Notes under the pieces: model-generated
What the model saw: only the letters and a program-made list of their open reading frames with translations
What the model was told of the DNA's origin: nothing
The model's database searches: none
Part shown: positions 25,096 to 33,574 of the stretch, piece by piece
Numbering within the stretch: position 1 is the stretch's first letter
Layout: each line of letters starts with the position of its first letter
Source: Nocardiopsis sp. FIRDI 009
Lineage (GTDB): Bacteria > Actinomycetota > Actinomycetes > Streptosporangiales > Streptosporangiaceae
NCBI RefSeq assembly: GCF_003386285.1
Contig: NZ_QPNC01000028.1
Location: 28,280 to 92,279 of the forward strand
DNA: 64,000 nt
Direction: 5' to 3'
Program-made: the position numbers and the translations under genes

Positions 25096-28000
25096 CCCCG
25101 GCCCTCGTCCTCACCGACCGCGAGCAGGTGCGCGCGACGCTCCTCCCGGGTCAGCGCCCGGAAGGTGCGCCGGCGCGCCACACGCGTCAACTCCGCCAAA
25201 GGCATGTCCGTGTCCCACACCCGCACGGTGCCGTCCGCGGACCCCGAGGCGACCATTCGGGACCCGCCACTCCACACGACGCTGAGGACACGGTCGCGGT
25301 GGACACCGACCGTCAGCGGTTCACCCTCGCCCTGGGCGTCCCACACACGGACGGTGCGGTCGTGGGACGCGGTGACCAGACGGGCGCCATCGGGCGACCA
25401 GGCCACCGCGGGCACCCGACCGTCGTGTCCGGTGAGGACCCGTTCGGTCTGCCCCGAGGCCAGGTTCCACACCCGAACCGTCCAGTCGGCCGAGGAGGTG
25501 GCCAGGCGCGTCCCGTCCGGGGACCAGGCGACGGAGTCCACCCAGTTCTCGTGTCCGGTGAGCACGACGTGCTCGCGACCGGTGGTCAGGTCCCACACGC
25601 GGGCGGTGCGGTCGTCGGAGCAGGAGGCGATCATCCGCCCGTCGGGCGACCAGGCCAGGCCCACCACCCAGTCCTGGTGGCCGCGCAACGCGGTCAGCAG
25701 GGAGCCGTCGCGTGCGTCCCACACACGGATGCTCCGGTCCTGGGCGCCGGTGGCGACGCGCTCTCCGTCGGGCGACCAGGACACCGACTCCACGATGGCG
25801 CCCTCATGGCCCAGTTCCATCGGGGCCCGCCCCGGCTCCAGGCTCCACAGCAGGGCGCACCGGTCGGTGCCGCCCGAGACGAGCGCAGTGCCGTCCGGGG
25901 ACAGGGCGGCGTCGCGCACCGCACCGGTGTGGCCGCGCAGGCACACGGGTTCCTGACCACCCTCCTCCCACACGCGGACGGTTCCGTCCTCACCCGCCGC
26001 GGCGACGGTGCCGTCTCGGGCCGCCACGGCGTTGACCGCCGCGCCCTGCGCGCCGTGGACCGTGTGCTCCACGGTGCGGGGCTCCATCTCCCACAGTCGC
26101 GCGGTGCCGTCCTCCGACCCCGTGGCCAGGCGAGTGCCGTCGGGTGACCAGTCCACGCCCCAGACGGAGTCGGTGTGGCCGCGCAGGACGACCCGCTCCT
26201 CGGCGTCGGCGGCGGCGAAGACCCGGGCGGTGCGGTCGGCCGAGGCCGTGGCCAGCAGGCGGCCGTCAGGTGACCACTCCACGTTCCACACGCGGTCGCG
26301 GTGGCCTCTCAGCAGGAGGCTCTGCTCGCCCGTGGCCGCGTCCCACACCCGGACGGTGTGGTCGCCCGAGGCCGTGGCGATCCGGGTCCCGTCGGGATGC
26401 CAGGACACCCCCTCGACGAAGTCGCGGTGGCCCGTGAGCCTGACAGCCTCGCGTGCGTCGCCGACGTCCCAGACGATGACGGTCCGGTCGTGGGAGGCGG
26501 TGGCCAGGCGGGTGCCGTCGGGCGACCAGCGGATGCCCAGGACGTTATCGTCGTGCCCGGTCAACCGGGTGCTCAGACGGCCGGTGTCGGCCTCCCAGAT
26601 CCGGACGACGCGGTCGCGTGAGGCCGCGGCGACGTAGCGCCCGTCGGGGCTCCAGGAGACGCCGCGCACCACGTCGGTGGCGTCGGTGAGGCGCAGGAGG
26701 GTCTCCCCGGAGTCGGCGTCCCACACCCGCACCGTGTGGTCCCGGGAGGCGGTGGCCAGCCGCCGCGAGTCGGGGGACCAGGACACCATCTCCACCATGC
26801 CCATGTGGCCGCGCAGCTCCCGGACCAGACCTCCGTGGGCGTCCCACAGGCGGGCGGTACCGTCCCGGGAGGCGGTGGCGATCCGGGCTCCGTCGGGTGA
26901 CCAGGCGAGGTTGCGCACGGTGTCGGTGTGACCGGTGAGGACCGCCGAGCAGTGGCTGTGGGCGAGCGCGGACAGCAGGGCGCCGCGGACGACGGGGACG
27001 GGCTCGCACTCCTCCAGGGCGGCCAGGGTGAGCAGGACTGCCAGTTCGGGATGCTCCTCGACCCCGGCCAGGACGTACTCGGCGATCGAGAGCGACACTC
27101 GGCGCAGGAACCCGTGGTCGCGACGGCGCGAGGCGTCGACGAAGGCGGTGAGCGCGGGGGTGTCCTGGTCGTTCTCGCGCAGGGCGTCCAACCAGCGTTC
27201 CGCGGTGGTCAGTCGGGCTCCGGTGAGCAGGTAGTCGGCGTGGCGGCCCGAACTCTCCCAGTCGCCCGCCCAGCGCTCCAGTTCGGCGCGCTGGCGCAGG
27301 CGTTCGGTGTGCGCCTCCACCTGTTGGCGCAGCGGCGCCCACTGACGGAAGAGCGCCTCGTGGGCGACCTGCGCGACGGGGCCGCCGTCGTGGACGTCGC
27401 TGACCAGAAGGCGGGCGTCGACGAAGGCGTCGACGATGTGGCGGTCGCGTGGGTCGAGTTCGGCCAGGGGCACCCGACGGCGGGTGGCGTCGCCGCTGGT
27501 GACGGTGACGAAGCGCAGCAGGACCCGGAGGACGCGGTCGAGGTCGGCCTCGGTGCGCAGCTCGGCGGTGACCTGGTCGGCGTGGCGTGCGAGCGCTCCC
27601 TCCACGCCGCCGAGGGCCCGGTAGTCGGCCTCGGTGGCGATCCCGCGAGCGCCGGCGCGGATGTAGAGCTCTTGGAGGAGGTAGGCCAGCAGCGGGAGGG
27701 CGTCGCCGCTTCCGGTGTCGAGGGCGATGCGCTCGACCAGACCGTCCTCGAAGCGGAAACCGGCTGCCTCGGCGGGGCGTTCGATGATCTCGACGAGGTC
27801 CTGGCGGCTCAGCGCGCCGAGAGCGAGGGGGTTGGTGAACAGTTCGGCGGTCTGGCCGCCCAGCAGGTCGCCGAGGAACTCCACGCGCAGGGTGGCCACC
27901 ACCCTCAGGTGACGGTCGCCGTGCAGGGCGTCGTGCAGCGCGGTGAGGAAGAGGTCCCGGTCACGGTCGCCGCTGAGGGTGACCAGTTCCTCCAGTTGGT

Positions 28001-28640
28001 CGACGACCAGGACGGTCCGCCGGGGTCCTCCGGTCTCGCGGCGGATCCCCCGCAGCAGGGTGAGGAGTTCACCGCTGTCACGGCGGATGCGGCGCGCGTA
28101 GGCGTCGGCCTGCGCCTGGTCGGAGGCCAGGGCCCGGGCCAGGGCGCCGACGGGATCGGCTCCGGGCACCATGACGGGCAGGACGTTCCAGCGCTGCCCT
28201 CGCAGCCGGGGGAGGATCCCGGCCTGGACAAGGGAGGACTTGCCGCTGCCGGAGGCGCCGATGACGGCCAGGAAGCGTTCGTGGGGTTCGGCGCCGACGC
28301 CGTGGAGGCGGCGCATGGCCTCGGTGGTCTGGGCGGCCCGGCCGAAGAAGACGGCGGCCTCGTCCTCCTGGAAGGAGGCGAGACCCGGGTAGGGAGAGCG
28401 CCCCGGTTGCCAGGCGAACTCGGGAGGCGGCGGGTGCTCCAGACGGTAGACGGCGAAGTGGCCGACGAGCAGGACCACCAGGATGAGGACCAGGCCCGGG
28501 ACGGCGGCCTGTTCCATCACCCGCAGGGGCAGGGGTGTCGCGCGGCCGTCGGTGGCGAAGTTGGTGACCACCCCCAGCAGGCCCGCGGCCAGCACCAGGA
28601 GCAGTTGCAGCATCAGTGCGAGTCGTTGGCGTCGCCGCAC
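25089..28640 (-). CDS. nSTAND NTPase with 14 WD40 repeats
   Basis: The protein is 1183 aa. Two hydrophobic segments near residues 7-28 and 45-63 suggest membrane anchoring. A STAND-type NTPase follows: FFGRAAQ, Walker A GASGSGKSSLV near residue 125 and Walker B VLVVDQLEELV near 210. A helical region follows, then from about residue 565 fourteen consecutive WD40 units of about 42 residues, enough for two seven-bladed propellers. STAND proteins with WD40 sensors are signal-triggered oligomerising switches, and some act in phage defence. No separate effector domain is obvious. The start is a GTG with GGAGA six bases upstream. Confidence 0.88.
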   Translation of the reverse strand: MRRRQRLALMLQLLLVLAAGLLGVVTNFATDGRATPLPLRVMEQAAVPGLVLILVVLLVGHFAVYRLEHPPPPEFAWQPGRSPYPGLASFQEDEAAVFFGRAAQTTEAMRRLHGVGAEPHERFLAVIGASGSGKSSLVQAGILPRLRGQRWNVLPVMVPGADPVGALARALASDQAQADAYARRIRRDSGELLTLLRGIRRETGGPRRTVLVVDQLEELVTLSGDRDRDLFLTALHDALHGDRHLRVVATLRVEFLGDLLGGQTAELFTNPLALGALSRQDLVEIIERPAEAAGFRFEDGLVERIALDTGSGDALPLLAYLLQELYIRAGARGIATEADYRALGGVEGALARHADQVTAELRTEADLDRVLRVLLRFVTVTSGDATRRRVPLAELDPRDRHIVDAFVDARLLVSDVHDGGPVAQVAHEALFRQWAPLRQQVEAHTERLRQRAELERWAGDWESSGRHADYLLTGARLTTAERWLDALRENDQDTPALTAFVDASRRRDHGFLRRVSLSIAEYVLAGVEEHPELAVLLTLAALEECEPVPVVRGALLSALAHSHCSAVLTGHTDTVRNLAWSPDGARIATASRDGTARLWDAHGGLVRELRGHMGMVEMVSWSPDSRRLATASRDHTVRVWDADSGETLLRLTDATDVVRGVSWSPDGRYVAAASRDRVVRIWEADTGRLSTRLTGHDDNVLGIRWSPDGTRLATASHDRTVIVWDVGDAREAVRLTGHRDFVEGVSWHPDGTRIATASGDHTVRVWDAATGEQSLLLRGHRDRVWNVEWSPDGRLLATASADRTARVFAAADAEERVVLRGHTDSVWGVDWSPDGTRLATGSEDGTARLWEMEPRTVEHTVHGAQGAAVNAVAARDGTVAAAGEDGTVRVWEEGGQEPVCLRGHTGAVRDAALSPDGTALVSGGTDRCALLWSLEPGRAPMELGHEGAIVESVSWSPDGERVATGAQDRSIRVWDARDGSLLTALRGHQDWVVGLAWSPDGRMIASCSDDRTARVWDLTTGREHVVLTGHENWVDSVAWSPDGTRLATSSADWTVRVWNLASGQTERVLTGHDGRVPAVAWSPDGARLVTASHDRTVRVWDAQGEGEPLTVGVHRDRVLSVVWSGGSRMVASGSADGTVRVWDTDMPLAELTRVARRRTFRALTREERRAHLLAVGEDEGRGQ

Positions 28641-29175
28641 GTCGTCTCCGAGGGGTCGCGTGTTCCCGAGTTCATGGGGGCGTCCGCGCCCCGGGTGAGC
28701 CTACGCAGAGGGGTGGTGGGGGTAAAGCCGATGTCCCCTTCCGGCCATCCGCAATCCCCTGTCCCGTCGGGGTTCCCGCGGTGGCGGCGGGCCGTGGGGA
28801 GTGTTCCGGGCGGTGCGACCGCTCGAGGAGCGGACCGAGCCGCTCGGCCGGTCCCCGCGACCGGCGGCGAGACCCGATGGCCATGCCCCGCGGGGCTCGT
28901 CAACCCTTCCGTGCCCTCTCCAGCTCGCCCCCGGCGTGTGGACCTACCTCGCTCCGCATGTCCTCTTTCGAATGCTTGATGCTTTCTTTTCGCTCTGGCG
29001 TGGTTTATCGCGCAATGCACTGTTTTCAAGGTCGCGTCCGTCGATATCGCCCTCCGGTATCCACGGAGTCGAACGAAGATCGCGTGAACTGGGAAGAATG
29101 CCCCACATCACGAGTGCCGCCCTGTCATCCTGGATTCTCCTGTTCCCACTCTTCACGCGGTTTCGAGGACCCCCG
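28641..29175. other. Divergent intergenic region between the STAND gene and the RloC-like gene
   Basis: About 535 bases with no supported gene. The stretch 28981-29040 is 32/60 G+C by my count, lower than the coding DNA around it, and probably contains the promoter of the plus-strand RloC-like gene. Longer open frames through it change composition and have no family match. Confidence 0.45.
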
Positions 29176-31479
29176 TTGATCAAGCGCGTCACCCGTGTCA
29201 AGGACTTCCGCTGCTTCCAGGGATGGAGGCAGCACGACAACGCCGTCGACTTCGAGAAGCTCAACCTGATCTACGCCCCCAACGGCACCGGGAAGAGCAC
29301 CTTCGCCGAACTGATCAGCGGCGTCCCGGACGATCCCACGTGGTCCCACGGTATGAAGGTCAGAGTCCGGACCGGTGACTCCCCGGACTCCACGGAGACG
29401 GTCGAGGGTCCTGGGCACTGGATCTGGGACGACGTCCGCCTCTTCGGCTCCGAGTACGTGCGGCGCAACCTTCGCTTCGACGCCCTCGAGGCAGAGGGCG
29501 GCGCCGACGCCGATGCGCTGCTCTACCTGGGGCGGCCCACCATCGAACAGCAGGAGCGCAGGGACACCGCGCAGGCCGAGCGCGAACGGGCCAGCGCCGA
29601 ACTGAGGGACCTGCGCAAGAAGCGCACGTCGGTCGAGCGCAAGCGGGACCGTCTGTGCACCGAACTGGGGAGCAGGGCCCACCGCGAACTCGGGCCCGTG
29701 AGCGGCCGCTTCAACCGGGGCTTCAACAGGAACCACGTGAAGCGGGCCCTGCAGGCTCCGCTCACTCCTCAGAAGGAGCTCGACGCCGCGCGCGACCGTG
29801 ACCGGAGCCTCATCGCCGGGTCCGCCCCCGAACCGATTCCCCCGGTCAACGCCCGCGGCCTCGCGCTCGGCGCACTGGAGGGACGGGTCGTGGCCCTACT
29901 GGCCCGCACCGTGGCCTCCGAGGCCCTGGACGCACTGGTCGGTCGTCCCGAACACGAGGCGTGGGTGCGCGAGGGCGGCAGGCTGCACGCCGACCGCGAC
30001 ACCTGTCTGTTCTGCGAGGGGCAGATCACCGACGGCCGCAGGGCACGGTTGGCACGCCACTTCGACGAGGGCTACACCCGCCTCCTGGCCGAACTCGACG
30101 ACGCCGTCGCACAGACGCGCCTCCTGCGCTCCCAGGCCGAACGCTTCTTCTCCGCGCTCCCGCACCGCACACAGTTCTTCGAGGACATGCGCGAGGACTA
30201 CGACGAGACGTACAAGAAGGTCGAGAGCGCGGTCACGGCCTTCCAGAACGGGCTGGACCGCGTCGTGGAGGTCCTGGAGCGCAAGAGGGGCGAGATGTTC
30301 GCCCTGCTCGAGCTGCCCTCGGACATCGCGCCGGTGGCGGTCGACACCGCCGGGCTGGGCCGGATGATCGACGACCACAACGCCCGCACGGACTCACTGG
30401 CCGACGAACGCGCGCGGGCCGCCGACCGCGAGTTCGAACGCATGCTGCACGACGTCGCGACCCCGATCCGGGACCACGACCGCGAGGCATCGGAGCTGAC
30501 GCGGCGGATTCGGGAGCAGGAGCGCACGCTGGACGAGTGCCAGGAGGTGCTGCGCGAGATCCCCCGGCTCGGACACGATCCCGAGTACTTCCTCACCGAA
30601 CTCAACAGGGACATCTCCTCCCTGCTGCGGCGATCGGACCTGCGATTCGTCCACGACGACGGCCGCTACCGGGTGCTGCGCCACGACCGCCCCGCCCGCC
30701 ACCTCAGCGAGGGCGAACGGACCGCGATCGCCCTGATCTACTTCCTCACCAGCCTGGCGGGCGGGGGCCGGAGCCTGGAGAAGACCATCGTCATCGTCGA
30801 CGACCCGGTCTCCAGCCTGGACGACCACCTGATGTTCGGCGTCTACTCGATGCTGATCGCCAAACTGGACCCGGACGCAGGATTGTGCCGACAGCTCTTC
30901 GTCCTCACGCACAACACCGTCTTCCTGCGCCACTGGAGCAGGGACCTCAAGCGCAAGGACAGCCCCACGACGCTGCACATGATGAAGTCGGTCGGGGAGG
31001 GCGCGGATCGCGCACCGGTGCTCGTTCCGCTGGACGCCAAGCGCGGCAGGGACTCGGTCATCCTGGAGACCGAGTACCTCCTGCTCTTCCACAGCGTGAC
31101 GCACAACCTGCTGGACGCGATCGACGGCACGTCGTTGGACGCCGACCTACGCCTGGCGACCTCGGTTCCCAACGACGCGCGCAAGATGCTGGAACACTTC
31201 CTCCAGTTCCGGGTACCGGAGAAGGGCGGAAACCTGACCGAGGCCGTCGAAGAGCTGCTCCCGGGAAAGCGCGACCTCGCCGGGGAACTGACCCGATTCC
31301 TGCACAGCAACTCGCACCGGACCCCTGACGCCGTCGGCAAACCGATCCTGGACGCCGCCGCGACGCACGTCCTGAAGGGGGTGTTCACCCTGATCCGCGA
31401 CACCGATCCCAAACACTTCGAGGGCATGTGCACGCGGCTGGGCATCGCCGACCGGAAGCACCGGCTGACGTTGGCCTGA
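29176..31479 (+). CDS. RloC/PrrC-like AAA ATPase, putative anticodon nuclease
   Basis: The protein is 767 aa from TTG at 29176, with GAGGA seven bases upstream; the open frame extends 125 codons further 5' but is non-coding in character. It is an ABC/SMC-type ATPase split by coiled coil: Walker A APNGTGKSTF near residue 36, signature HLSEGERTAI near 510, Walker B IVIVDDPVSSLD near 540. A CxxC zinc-hook motif (C277, C280) sits in the coiled coil, as in RloC. The C-terminus has RxxxE (R669, E673) and R707-x6-H714, resembling the Arg-Glu-His set of PrrC/RloC nucleases and the HEPN pattern. These enzymes cut tRNA during phage infection. Nuclease activity here is inferred. Confidence 0.75.
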   Translation: MIKRVTRVKDFRCFQGWRQHDNAVDFEKLNLIYAPNGTGKSTFAELISGVPDDPTWSHGMKVRVRTGDSPDSTETVEGPGHWIWDDVRLFGSEYVRRNLRFDALEAEGGADADALLYLGRPTIEQQERRDTAQAERERASAELRDLRKKRTSVERKRDRLCTELGSRAHRELGPVSGRFNRGFNRNHVKRALQAPLTPQKELDAARDRDRSLIAGSAPEPIPPVNARGLALGALEGRVVALLARTVASEALDALVGRPEHEAWVREGGRLHADRDTCLFCEGQITDGRRARLARHFDEGYTRLLAELDDAVAQTRLLRSQAERFFSALPHRTQFFEDMREDYDETYKKVESAVTAFQNGLDRVVEVLERKRGEMFALLELPSDIAPVAVDTAGLGRMIDDHNARTDSLADERARAADREFERMLHDVATPIRDHDREASELTRRIREQERTLDECQEVLREIPRLGHDPEYFLTELNRDISSLLRRSDLRFVHDDGRYRVLRHDRPARHLSEGERTAIALIYFLTSLAGGGRSLEKTIVIVDDPVSSLDDHLMFGVYSMLIAKLDPDAGLCRQLFVLTHNTVFLRHWSRDLKRKDSPTTLHMMKSVGEGADRAPVLVPLDAKRGRDSVILETEYLLLFHSVTHNLLDAIDGTSLDADLRLATSVPNDARKMLEHFLQFRVPEKGGNLTEAVEELLPGKRDLAGELTRFLHSNSHRTPDAVGKPILDAAATHVLKGVFTLIRDTDPKHFEGMCTRLGIADRKHRLTLA

Positions 31480-31602
31480 CCGCCGCGACGCCGGGGAGCG
31501 CTTGAGGGCGCAAGCTATACCGCGCCGACTGACCGGCTCCCCGCCCAGGACCGCTGGACCGTAGACCACCGCACGTGCGTCCGGGACACGCCACGGGATG
31601 TG

Positions 31603-31635
31603 GCCCGGGCTCCCGCCGTCGACGGGAGCCCGGGC
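31603..31635. terminator. Bidirectional terminator between the RloC-like gene and gajB
   Basis: A perfect 13-bp inverted repeat (31603-31615 with 31623-31635, 7-base loop) sits between two convergent genes and touches the gajB stop. Confidence 0.75.
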
Positions 31636-31636
31636 G

Positions 31637-33574
31637 TCACACCTGATGTGTCACCAGGTCCTCGATCCCGTGGATGCTACCCGCTGGGAAGGGGCCGTCG
31701 GACTCGCGGAGCCGTCGGAGCGCGGTGTCCGGATCCTTGGTGAACAGCACCACGGCCAGGGACCGGGTCGCACGAGAACAGGCGACGTAGAAGAGCTTGC
31801 GTGTGCGTTCCTGGGTGTCTTCCTTGTCCTGTTCCAGGTTCTGGCGGTCGGACTTGCTCGACTCCCTCAGCCCGAGGAGCTTCTCATAGGAGTACTTGTT
31901 CCAGTTGCTGCGGTCGTCCTCCAGCAGCACCAGGACCCGCTCGAACTCGGCTCCTTTGACCCCGTGCTGGGTTCCGTAGGGCGAACGGCCCCTGAGGTAG
32001 TCGTGGTAGGCGCGGAGCTGGCCCGCCGGACAGGCCAGGTACGAGCGCATCACGTTCGCCAGACTCTTCTGCCTCTCCCGTTTGCTCTCCTCCGGCAGGT
32101 GCGCGGTCTCCTCCTCGGGTTCGGGCCCCTCCTCCTCCAGGGCCCGTTCGGGCAGGGAGAAGCCACCGTTGTCGGGGAGATGGGGTTTCATCCGACGGTC
32201 CCGCCGGATGATGCCTGACCGGACGGCGTGGCACAGCACCTCGGCGACGGGCTTCTCACTTGTGCGGGCGAGGAGTTCGACCAGCGTGTCCGTGTCCGCC
32301 TTCAGCTCCGACAGAACCTGCACCGGAGCCTCACCTTCGGTGAAGTCGCGAAGTCGGGGGGAGAACCCCCTGAGCATGGCCAGTGCGTTGACGCCGTGGC
32401 CTGCCTCAACCGCCTCGACCAGGGGGATGAGCCGGTCCAGTACGGGTGTCAGGCTCCAGTGCGCGCCCTCCGTGTAATCGTCCTTGAGCCTTCCTCCGGA
32501 CTTTCCTTTCGCCTGACGGAACGCACGGTCCAGGTCCCCGAAACCCAGCCGAAGAGCGGCCAAGCGGTGCTCCAGAACGAGGATCTTGAGGTGCTCCCCC
32601 TCCCTCCCCCGGCTCCACCACACGTCTCCCTGTCGCACGGCGAGGCGGTCGCGCACCTGATCCAGTTGGGTGTCGTCCTCCCGTTGGTAGGGCAGCACGA
32701 ACAGATCCGCGTACCCCGGGTGGCTCTGACGCACCTCATCCCCACCCAGTACCTGCTGCAGGTCCCCGTCATGAGGCGACTGGCTCCGGATGCGGTTGAT
32801 GACGTTGAGGACCTGCTCCGGACAGCGCCAGTTCTGTCGCTTGCGGATCACCGCCCAGGTGCCGTCACCCGTGACGAGTCCGGTCCCCTGCAGGTAGATC
32901 CGCTGCATGGGATCGCCGAAGAACCCGACGCAGAACCTTCCCCGTTCTCTGTTCTCGACGCTCCGCAGAGCCTCGACGACGCGGGAATCGGTGTCCTGGC
33001 TCTCGTCCACCAGGACGTAGGGGAATGATTGGGCGACGATCGTGGCCAGGCGTTCGTGGCGCATGATCATCTCCGGGACCATGCGCAGGACCTCGTGGTG
33101 GCCCAGGGCGCCCGTGCCGTAATTCCTCGCCGCCTGGTAGGTGAAACGCAGCGAGGGGTCGTCCACCCGCTTCAGTTCCTCGACGTACTTGGCCGCATCG
33201 TCGGCACCACGCTCGTCGATGACACGGGTGATGTCCTCCCGCACCCAGGTCCGGATCATCCCCTGGAACGGTTGCGCCAACCGCCACAGGAAGCTGTGGA
33301 TCGTGGAAACGTGGAAGAGCGGGTCGGCGTCGACCCTGCGTGTGATCTCCTCGACCGCCGCGTTGGTGTAGGTGATGCAGGCGACCTGGCGCCGCTGCCC
33401 GAGGAGCGCGGCTCCCTCCTGTCGGCCGATGTGGCGCAGCGCCCTGACGAGGGAGGTCGTCTTGCCCGAGCCGGCCCCGGCGATCACCACGAAGCCCCGC
33501 TTGACCGGGTCCTGGAGGATCGCGCGGATCTGCTCGTCCGCGTCGACGCCATCGTGCCCGAGCGCCGTGCTCAC
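31637..33574 (-). CDS. gajB: Gabija UvrD-like helicase GajB
   Basis: The protein is 645 aa. Superfamily 1 helicase motifs are present: Walker A AGAGSGKTTSLV near residue 30, motif Ia ACITYTNAAVEEI, motif II VLVDESQDTD near 190, motif III-like FGDPMQRIY and a C-terminal VKGAEFERVLVLLED. The start is the GTG overlapping the gajA stop (GTGA), replacing a longer frame to 33646. A UvrD-like helicase coupled to an OLD-type nuclease is the Gabija arrangement, in which GajB senses or unwinds DNA and GajA nicks it. Confidence 0.85.
   Translation of the reverse strand: MSTALGHDGVDADEQIRAILQDPVKRGFVVIAGAGSGKTTSLVRALRHIGRQEGAALLGQRRQVACITYTNAAVEEITRRVDADPLFHVSTIHSFLWRLAQPFQGMIRTWVREDITRVIDERGADDAAKYVEELKRVDDPSLRFTYQAARNYGTGALGHHEVLRMVPEMIMRHERLATIVAQSFPYVLVDESQDTDSRVVEALRSVENRERGRFCVGFFGDPMQRIYLQGTGLVTGDGTWAVIRKRQNWRCPEQVLNVINRIRSQSPHDGDLQQVLGGDEVRQSHPGYADLFVLPYQREDDTQLDQVRDRLAVRQGDVWWSRGREGEHLKILVLEHRLAALRLGFGDLDRAFRQAKGKSGGRLKDDYTEGAHWSLTPVLDRLIPLVEAVEAGHGVNALAMLRGFSPRLRDFTEGEAPVQVLSELKADTDTLVELLARTSEKPVAEVLCHAVRSGIIRRDRRMKPHLPDNGGFSLPERALEEEGPEPEEETAHLPEESKRERQKSLANVMRSYLACPAGQLRAYHDYLRGRSPYGTQHGVKGAEFERVLVLLEDDRSNWNKYSYEKLLGLRESSKSDRQNLEQDKEDTQERTRKLFYVACSRATRSLAVVLFTKDPDTALRRLRESDGPFPAGSIHGIEDLVTHQV

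Noticed and set aside
25200..26960. Regularly spaced similar DNA words, resembling a tandem repeat or CRISPR-like array
   Set aside because: They are the degenerate coding repeats of 14 WD40 blades (about 126-base period), not identical repeats with unique spacers.
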